Source: Heliocidaris erythrogramma
Taxonomy: Eukaryota; Echinodermata; Echinoidea; Camarodonta; Echinometridae
Assembly (NCBI GenBank): GCA_025617745.1
Contig: CM046871.1
Location: forward strand, 34,962,294-35,026,293
Direction of reading: 5' to 3'
DNA length: 64,000 nucleotides
Shown here in pieces: positions 58,501-64,000 of the stretch; the stretch's first letter is position 1; each line of letters opens with the position of its first letter. A program made the translations under genes and the position numbers. The notes beneath the pieces were generated by a model. That model was given only the letters and a program-made list of their open reading frames with translations. It was not told the DNA's origin and made no database searches.

Positions 58501-60539
58501 TCAGTCGATCGCATTCATGATCCTGCTGTTCTGAAGATACAAAAAAGGCTTTTCCCCACATTTCTCTCTATCCTCCGATTGTAGTATTGGAAATTTGTCT
58601 AAGCATCCAACCGCATAGGCCTATATGCCCGCCCCCGCACTATTTCCAGTACAATGTATATCTTGACGACTAGTAACCGAAATTAGTTTGGAAAATGTGA
58701 CATGGGCGTAAGGGGATATTTTCGCTCCTGGGGGACGCCTCCTTTATTTTGCTAAACATTGTCGACATGAATGATTCCATTTCCTCGAGAGCGAGAAATT
58801 TATTGGACCTGCGGGCACTCGTACTCCGCGCGCGGTGGCCGTTACCCGAAAATAAAAACAGAGTGGCGGGCTCTGAAACCAGCCCCTGCCTCGTATGGCA
58901 ATAATTGTGAATGACGACAGGGCTGTATTTCCTCCACTCCGATCTCTCTCATTTTCTCTCCCTCCGAGCTCCAGCCCCGGCCCCGGGTATAGAGCTGATC
59001 GTATGGATTGTTGTTTCGTCCATGTTTCAAAATGTGCGACCTCCCCTTCCCCTTTTCATTTGTTTCCTCTTTCTCTTTCTTTCTTGTCGGGCAAAAACAT
59101 TTTTTATTCATGTATGTAGGATTACCATGCAATAATCAAAATTTGGTAATTCTCCTCACACACGATGTCGCGACTACCCCAGCGACCGCCAACCAGGCCA
59201 GGCGATCGACAGGCTAGGCTAGATGCAATAATCAAAATTTGGTAATTCTCCTCACACACGATGTCGCGACTACCCCAGCGACCGCCGGCCAGGCCAGGCG
59301 ATCGACAGGCTAGGCTAGCCCCTTGCCGGCCCACGGGATGAGCTCCAGCGCTCAAGCTTTCTCTCGCGCGCGATAGTATTGCCGAGTTATCAATCCTTGG
59401 TATTGCAAGCCCTGTCAGCATTACACCCCACAGCGGCAGGCCAATGTAAATAGACGTTACGCTGTGCATTTGCCGAAAGAGGGAGGTAGGCCGACCGTCA
59501 CAAGTTATAAGCGTCATGCCATACGCTTATAAAATTTCGATTTTAAATCATAAGTATCTTGATAATGAAATCAGAAATTGACCTGTAAAAGTCATAGATT
59601 CCCGACTGACCTAAAGGTTTCTTATTATCATTGCAGCCGCTAATTCAGATTTTTTTTTCTGATCTCCAACAAATTTACTCAATGCCTTTAAAGAAAGACG
59701 TAACATCTATTAAAAAACAACAACAAACAAAACCAAGATCCAAAAAGAAAAACTAAAGTAAATTAGAGGATATAGGGGAGGTGCACCACTGGCCTCTGCA
59801 CCCCCCCCCCCTTGAAACCCACCTCAATTACACAACAACAAAGAAATTGCCCTGTAATTGGGTCATTTTTAAAGTCCTTTTACAAACTCTTGGATTCTCC
59901 CTTAACATGCCCCGTTATTAGTCACCTTTTATGTCAGAATTTTATTGAGACTTCCAAAAACAAGAAATTTACATTTATGTATGTGGATGAAAAGTAAGAA
60001 CAGGACAGAGAAATTTAGAAAGTTATACCTTTCATCTTTCAGCCATTCGATGCGATTGAATCCCTCAGCTTCACATGACATGGATGGAGTCATGAATTTT
60101 CCCCTTGCAATGCTAATCTCTAACTGAGGATTTGGGTCTGTGAATCTCAAAGTGCGACCTGTGTGTGAAGAAATGAAAACCAATGAGAATCAAAACTTAC
60201 AGCATGCACTGCAGGTGCTTTGAAATCCTACAATTCTAATATTGAACTTAATACTCTTCAATTAAGAAAAGCTTTTTTATCAACGCTGATGGAGAGTGTG
60301 TCCCATCCTAGCATCAATTTTAGCCCCAGAACTCTGAAAATGTGATGACACCCACCCCCCGTTTGTGAATATGTCATATTTTTCAGGCCTCTTAATTAAA
60401 AATGCTCACCATCATTAGGTAGTTGACAGTTTTCATCAACCCTGGAACAGTCACCTGACACTCCAATCTTTGGAAGACTAAGCAGAAGAAGACAGATGAG
60501 GGTTGGTAGAAAACAGCACAGCGTACAATGTTCCATCAT
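46486..60539 (-). CDS. IL-1R-like receptor, TIR-less copy (six exons; secreted decoy or pseudogene)
   Basis: I join 60,539-60,410, 60,158-60,029, 51,972-51,797, 49,610-49,361, 47,508-47,369 and 46,553 to a stop at 46,486. Splice sites are GT/AG and phases 1, 2, 1, 2, 1 agree. The 297-residue product has a signal peptide (CTLCCFLPTLICLLLLSLP), an Ig domain (MSCEAEGFNRIEWLKDE..IGNYTCLVSN) and a second Ig region (VYIFCEFCSG..VQWHKVDKDG). The TM exon carries a 7-nt deletion relative to the + copy, so translation leaves frame and stops after 21 codons. The TIR exons are absent from the locus. The intact signal peptide, Ig frames and splice sites suggest either a soluble decoy-like receptor (compare vertebrate IL-1R2, which lacks a TIR) or a recently inactivated gene; sequence alone cannot decide. 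Confidence 0.72.
46966..47143. mobile_element. MITE with AATTCACAAAGGAGGTTTAAA termini
   Basis: GTTCACAAAAGGAGGTTTGG and GTTTAAACCTCCTTTGTGAA are inverted; the core is rich in GCGCGC and TACGCTTA. It splits an arm-2 segment that is continuous in arm 1 (about 2755-2775). A related decayed copy is at 53,115-53,255. Confidence 0.72.
47369..47508 (-). CDS. IL-1R-like (-) exon 5: Ig domain 2, second half
   Basis: 140 nt encoding KLIIRDVSPDSFGSYVLTAN and NYTINGT. The donor is CGTG|GTATGT. The acceptor TTCCTAG has a weaker pyrimidine tract than the + copy because of AAATTTTTTTA upstream. Confidence 0.78.
47979..49129. mobile_element. TIR element 'TAGGTTTTCCCGG', copy 1 (1151 bp)
   Basis: Termini TAGGTTTTCCCGGTCAATTT CG and the exact inverse CGAAATTGACCGGGAAAACC TA, flanked by TA on each side. 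The left third is full of CATTCAATTTCG-type words and the right third of the reverse, GCGAATTTGAATG, about every 25-35 bp. Arm 1 has the empty site with a single TA (near 2010-2030, read on the minus strand). No transposase is seen. Confidence 0.88.
48490..48635. repeat. Three tandem ~55-bp units inside TIR element copy 1
   Basis: Unit: CTTGATTGATTTTTATTCTT then TTTCATAATCTTTTTTTTTC and ATTTATTTT, three times in succession, in the loop region of the element. Confidence 0.85.
49361..49610 (-). CDS. IL-1R-like (-) exon 4: Ig domain 2, first half
   Basis: 250 nt, same boundaries and phases as the + copy at 1528-1777, with five amino-acid differences in 83. A TIR transposon is inserted only 36 bp upstream of its acceptor. 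Confidence 0.82.
49647..50854. mobile_element. TIR element 'TAGGTTTTCCCGT', copy 2 (1208 bp)
   Basis: Termini TAGGTTTTCCCGTCCAATTT and AAATTGGACGGGAAAACCCA, extended inwards by an inverted GCACTTAGTGCATGCAA. TA flanks both ends; the empty site CAAATATTAC (reverse of 1489-1498) in arm 1 has one TA. Internal words CATTCAATTTCGC on the left and GAATTTGAATG on the right are as in copy 1, but the inner sequence differs. It sits beside the acceptor of IL-1R-like (-) exon 4. Confidence 0.88.
51797..51972 (-). CDS. IL-1R-like (-) exon 3: Ig domain 1, second half
   Basis: The acceptor is TTTGTTGCAG and the donor is CGAG|GTAAAT. It encodes CHLSLRNCNQTVQITN and DAIGNYTCLVSNDEQT, a canonical Ig F-strand YxC. 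An 8-kb intron separates it from exon 2. Confidence 0.8.
51973..53330. other. Intron 2 of the TIR-less gene, first part
   Basis: No coding exon is seen. It contains a decayed MITE at 53,115-53,255 (CAATTCACAAAGAAGGGTAA and ATTCATGAATTCAGGCC). Open frames at 52,241-52,501 and 52,676-52,945 show no recognised domain. Confidence 0.45.
53335..53790 (+). pseudogene. LINE C-terminal fragment with frameshifts
   Basis: Conceptual reading gives SWTLKADLQRRIQAMEMRCF, LGILYKDHITNETV, ELLTTVKKRKT, then in another frame RSSGLAKTILQGTVKGG and KMGRRYQRVDRPGLF. This is the region after the RT of RTE-like LINEs. No catalytic part is present. Confidence 0.75.
54395..54560. repeat. GA-rich low-complexity tract
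   Basis: AGAGGAGAAAATGGAGAGG-like sequence. Antisense open frames here are low complexity. Confidence 0.6.
54600..54930. mobile_element. Family P-like element
   Basis: It starts GCCGTACCCAGGATTTGTTA with a G-rich run, has CTCTGACAAGCCAAACAAA and ends in a C-rich run CACCCCCCTCCCCCCTCCCC. Confidence 0.5.
55406..55580. mobile_element. MITE with CCAAGGCCGTACGCAGAA termini
   Basis: Inverted ends CCAAGGCCGTACGCAGAA and TTCTGCGTACGGCCTTGG are perfect over 18 bp. The centre holds facing G and C runs (55,520-55,553). 175 bp, non-coding. Confidence 0.88.
55690..57480. other. Intronic DNA without recognised genes
   Basis: Part of the 8-kb intron of the TIR-less gene. It includes a 12-bp-stem hairpin at 56,933-56,959 (GGACGCTGCCAC TTC GTGGCAGCGTCC) and ATGAATATTCAT-type words at 56,540-56,680. 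No conserved exon is seen. Confidence 0.4.
57495..57697. repeat. (CAAA)n followed by three tandem ~52-57 bp units
   Basis: An AACAAACAAACAAG tract precedes three units starting CATACGGAGCCCTTTACATA and ending TTTCATCGGCGTGGGTAAAA at 57,537, 57,589 and 57,646. The upstream context TCCGTTCACCCGTTCTCTCG is the usual end of a widespread marine-invertebrate repeat. Confidence 0.85.
57770..57810. repeat. (GA)n microsatellite
   Basis: About 20 GA units with one GACGGAGA interruption. Confidence 0.85.
57820..59120. other. Intronic DNA, nothing recognised
   Basis: No exon, TIR or conserved repeat is seen, apart from a C/G-rich patch at 58,780-58,990 with low-complexity open frames. Confidence 0.35.
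59128..59318. repeat. Tandem duplication, period about 95 bp
   Basis: Two nearly identical copies beginning ATGCAATAATCAAAATTTGG and ending GCGATCGACAGGCTAGGCTA. Differences include CCGCCAACC against CCGCCGGCC. Confidence 0.9.
60029..60158 (-). CDS. IL-1R-like (-) exon 2: Ig domain 1, first half
   Basis: The acceptor is TTCTTCACACACAG and the donor is AAAG|GTATAA. It encodes PSMSCEAEGFNRIEWLKDE with the B-strand Cys and core Trp of an Ig fold. Confidence 0.78.
60410..60539 (-). CDS. IL-1R-like (-) exon 1: signal peptide
   Basis: Starts MMEHCTLCC; either of two adjacent ATGs may be used. A hydrophobic core (FLPTLICLLLLSLP) is followed by GVSGDCSRVDENCQLPND. The donor is GATG|GTGAGC, phase 1. 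Confidence 0.75.
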
Positions 60540-60647
60540 TGTGTCTGGAGGCATTTATTGTATTCAGTAGCACTGCATTAATAAAAAAAAATGACAAGAC
60601 ATTAATCTACATTTGTCACTCTCCACCCAGGTGAAATGAATGGGTAA

Positions 60648-60878
60648 ACGGTAGTGACAAATTCCCTGTGCTTTATTATGCGTGGTAGCTCAGCAGCGAC
60701 CTTTGCAAAAATACTGAGGAATAACGTACGGGCGGATGCCACGCGCACTTTTGCCTAAATATACGGTAGTGACAAATTCCCTGTGCTTTATTATGCGTGG
60801 TAGCTCAGCAGTGACCTTTGCAAAAATACTGAGGAATAACGTACGGGCGGATGCCACGCGCACTTTTGCCTAAATATG
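60648..60878. repeat. Tandem duplication, period about 115 bp, upstream of the TIR-less gene
   Basis: Two copies of ACGGTAGTGACAAATTCCCT..GCACTTTTGCCTAAATAT, differing at about one base (AGCAGCGACC against AGCAGTGACC). It begins about 110 bp 5' of the start codon of the minus-strand gene, so it may fall in its promoter or 5' UTR. Confidence 0.9.
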
Positions 60879-60879
60879 C

Positions 60880-62065
60880 CATTTTTGGCTCAAAATTTGA
60901 AAGAATGTAAAAATCACAATTTTTATTTTTTTGACCTAATATGTAATACCTGATTAAGACTTTTCAAGTGATATCAAATTTATTTTGAGTTTCAAGTTAT
61001 AAACCTGATTAATATACAATTGAAATTTGGACATTACACACACATGTATGGCGTAATGAAACATAAAACTGTGATTTACTCAAAATAATAGGTTGTGAAA
61101 ACTACCAATATTCAAAGTTTTTTACACAATGTAAATTTGTCCATTTAAACTCTTTTTCTTGTTTAAACATATCATGTATATTGTCATGTAATACACAGAA
61201 AAGAAATTATCCGATAAGGTGATAGATAACTCATTTTATGTTATCCCAAATGGAATGATGTATTTTTACTGGATGCGCATTTTGAATGAAAAACACTATT
61301 TGAAGGTATATCTAGAGTGTACATGTAAATAAGGCAATTATCCCATGTATTATCAGTATAGTCTATGCGCCAAAAACTGAAATGTCCCTACCGCCTTAAA
61401 AATAATCTTAAATGAAGTATTTTTCTGTTAGATGGGACCATTAACTATCAAAATATGCTTCTTTGCCCTTAATTAAGAGGTGGGCGTGACCACAAGGTCT
61501 ATTGCCGTGGCAACGGATCAAAAACAATAGAATTTCACGAAATGTCATGTATTCGTGATTAAGAAAGTACAAACACACGTTGTAACATTTTATAATAGTG
61601 TATCAAAAGTTTCTCACTTGATTAAACCCCAAATAAGAGTTATAAAAAGTGTCCACCATGTTTGAAAATGGCTGTTGCTATGGAAACAGTAATAAAAAAA
61701 TCATATTTTTTTGCAAAATAAACCTTGATGCTACCGAAAAAAAGTAAATATTAATACATTTATATTGTACATGATTATCTTCTTTTTTTACAGGAGACTA
61801 CCTTATCATCATTTATTTAAGTAAAGGGGTGATGGATGTGACCACTACATGTGTAGGCCGTTACCATAGTAACAAATACATTTATTGCATTTCTAATAAA
61901 ATACAGAACTATATTTGTTTTCAACATGAAATAATGGTAAACATGTAATATTTTTGCCGCCTGTTTCATTATATTCAAACTTTAGTTTGGAATACAGCTA
62001 ACTTTGATATATATAATAAAAAATTGTTGCCATGGAAACAGAATGTTAATGAAGAAGACATCTTC
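60880..62065. other. AT-rich DNA upstream of the TIR-less gene
   Basis: No coding sequence is seen. GTTGCCATGGAAACAG-like words occur three times (about 61,500, 61,670 and 62,030), which is common in AT-rich animal intergenic DNA. I cannot name a promoter element. Confidence 0.4.
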
Positions 62066-62554
62066 CAACGTAAAAGAAAGACCTGTAACTAACCAATATA
62101 AAATATATAGCAACCAGATTAACAAACGCCGTCAGCGATTAGAATCTGCTCGTTGGCTGAGAATGGTGTTGTCTTTCTACCAGAATCTTATGTTTACTTG
62201 ATTGAAATCTAGATCCATAACATTTGTGTCCCCAATAGAATGGGTGATAGCAAACTTTTCGCATTGAACATGATGGCAAGACCTACTACTTGATTCATTC
62301 AAAATTCTAGTTATATATTTATGTATTCTTTTACTTATTTATTTGAACTTAGTCATACAGTATAAAAGCATGCTCAATATAAGACTGTTTTGTATCATGA
62401 TCCTGATGTAACAGGAATAAACAGTAAGGTATAGCATAAATTGGTAAAATACAACTAATGTAGGCACATAATAAAACAAATTAACTTAACAAGTAAAAGC
62501 AACAATAATAACGGCTATGGATATTTCACAAATAACCACTTGATTATGTAAGGC
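62066..62554 (+). repeat. Direct repeat, copy 1 (489 bp)
   Basis: From CAACGTAAAAGAAAGACCTG to TTGATTATGTAAGGC; it appears identical by eye to 63,512-64,000 at an offset of 1446 bp. Confidence 0.9.
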
Positions 62555-63511
62555 TAAGCCTAATGTGGAATGTGGATAACATCCATGTACTATTGAGACT
62601 ACAGGATTTAAAAAACAAACAAACATGTCCTGTATAAAAAAAAGCCATACATAGTTCCTGTAACCTTGTGGATTGTCATCTAAGATAAGAACCGTAAAAA
62701 GTCAGAGTACTTTTTAAATTTATGTTTGAAAGTCACGCAAAGATCATAATACATACATATATCGATGGTATTCATTAGGGTTAGCTGGCAACTAAGTATG
62801 GTACAATCACCAATTTAGTGTTCATGTAGAGTGTAGCGACTTACATTAAAATCGCGAGTTGGAAACTAATCAATATTTGTCACGGACCAGGGCGGTAAGC
62901 CTCTCGTGATAGGGGGGGGGGGGGGATAAAGTAGACACCAGCAGAAAAAGAACTTCTGTTGAAAAGGGGCATGCACAAGGGGGCATTAACAGAAAAGGCA
63001 CATTTAGGGAAAAGGGAAAGGCATAAATGGAAACGTTCAATGGAATACATAAGTTTTAGACAATTATACCGTACATTTTGAAGCCAACTCAGGAAAGATT
63101 CAACTAATCCTATTTGTTTCTCTCTTTATATCACAGTGTGCAGTTGAATGTGAGGATCTGTGATGGTCTGTATATTCATTTAATTTCCAAGCGATCATAA
63201 TATAGCGGGCTGTGTGGATCCAGGGGGAGGGGGGGGGGGGGCCTTTTGGCGGAGCTTTTTAAATTATCCCTGATAGACATCTAGGATTTCGGCCCCCTAT
63301 TTTGGTGATAGAGGCTTTTCTTTTTTTCTTTTTTTTTCGCCGATCACTCTTTCACATAGAAACTTCGCCCGCCCCCCCCCCCCCTGAAAAATCCTGGATC
63401 TGCCAGTGACATCAGATTCTTATGAAGAGGAAAAAGTCGTCCTAGTGGGATTCAAAGTACAATGTGGATAGCATGCATGTACTAATGAGACTACAGTATT
63501 TAAAAAAACAA
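62555..63511. other. Spacer between the direct-repeat copies
   Basis: Contains G/C-tract elements near 62,910 and at 63,200-63,410 (family P-like, ending CCTGGATCTGCCAGTGAC). The text after copy 1 (GTGGATAACATCCATGTACT..ACTACAGGATTTAAAA) is similar to the text before copy 2 (GTGGATAGCATGCATGTACT..). Confidence 0.55.
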
Positions 63512-64000
63512 CAACGTAAAAGAAAGACCTGTAACTAACCAATATAAAATATATAGCAACCAGATTAACAAACGCCGTCAGCGATTAGAATCTGCTCGTT
63601 GGCTGAGAATGGTGTTGTCTTTCTACCAGAATCTTATGTTTACTTGATTGAAATCTAGATCCATAACATTTGTGTCCCCAATAGAATGGGTGATAGCAAA
63701 CTTTTCGCATTGAACATGATGGCAAGACCTACTACTTGATTCATTCAAAATTCTAGTTATATATTTATGTATTCTTTTACTTATTTATTTGAACTTAGTC
63801 ATACAGTATAAAAGCATGCTCAATATAAGACTGTTTTGTATCATGATCCTGATGTAACAGGAATAAACAGTAAGGTATAGCATAAATTGGTAAAATACAA
63901 CTAATGTAGGCACATAATAAAACAAATTAACTTAACAAGTAAAAGCAACAATAATAACGGCTATGGATATTTCACAAATAACCACTTGATTATGTAAGGC
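63512..64000 (+). repeat. Direct repeat, copy 2, cut by the window end
   Basis: Same sequence as copy 1; the match reaches the last base, so the true repeat may be longer. Confidence 0.9.

Overview
The window is animal nuclear DNA, most likely from an echinoderm or another invertebrate deuterostome. The evidence is: split genes with GT/AG introns in consistent phase, a class A GPCR pair, an IL-1-receptor-like/TIR gene, many LINE and MITE remnants, frequent 'TAGGCCTA' and 'TACATGTA' words, and very many poly-G/poly-C tracts. The species assignment is inference. There is no bacterial gene organisation, tRNA, rRNA or CRISPR array.

Layout. (1) About 725-11,880 (+) and about 43,250-51,545 (-) are two arms of a large inverted segmental duplication. 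Each arm carries a copy of an Ig-domain/TIR receptor related to the interleukin-1 receptor family. The + copy keeps the second Ig region, the transmembrane exon and the whole TIR domain (exons at 1528-6117); its signal-peptide and first-Ig exons are not in the window. The - copy has the signal peptide and first Ig domain (exons 60,539-51,797) and the second Ig region. Its transmembrane exon has a 7-nt deletion, and its TIR exons have been replaced by unrelated DNA, so it predicts a 297-residue soluble, TIR-less product or a pseudogene. (2) Between the arms lie two tandem three-exon rhodopsin-like GPCR genes (14,303-26,378 and 29,737-35,530). They share exon structure and phases but lack several hallmark class A residues. 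(3) Intron 1 of the first GPCR gene is 10.3 kb. It holds a LINE reverse transcriptase inside nested fold-back DNA and a 5.8 kb element with long terminal inverted repeats. (4) 35.5-43 kb and 52-64 kb are mostly mobile-element remnants, microsatellites and short tandem duplications. The 3' end carries a 489-bp direct repeat that runs off the window.

The most noteworthy observations are: the reciprocal decay of the inverted IL-1R-like pair; two related 1.15-1.2 kb TIR elements whose TA target duplications can be read from the empty sites in the sister arm; a young SINE family whose head resembles the Alu domain of 7SL RNA; the 5.8 kb TIR element containing splice-site-bounded but non-coding segments; and the divergent GPCR pair. 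All coordinates come from reading the sequence by eye. No alignment or database search was run.
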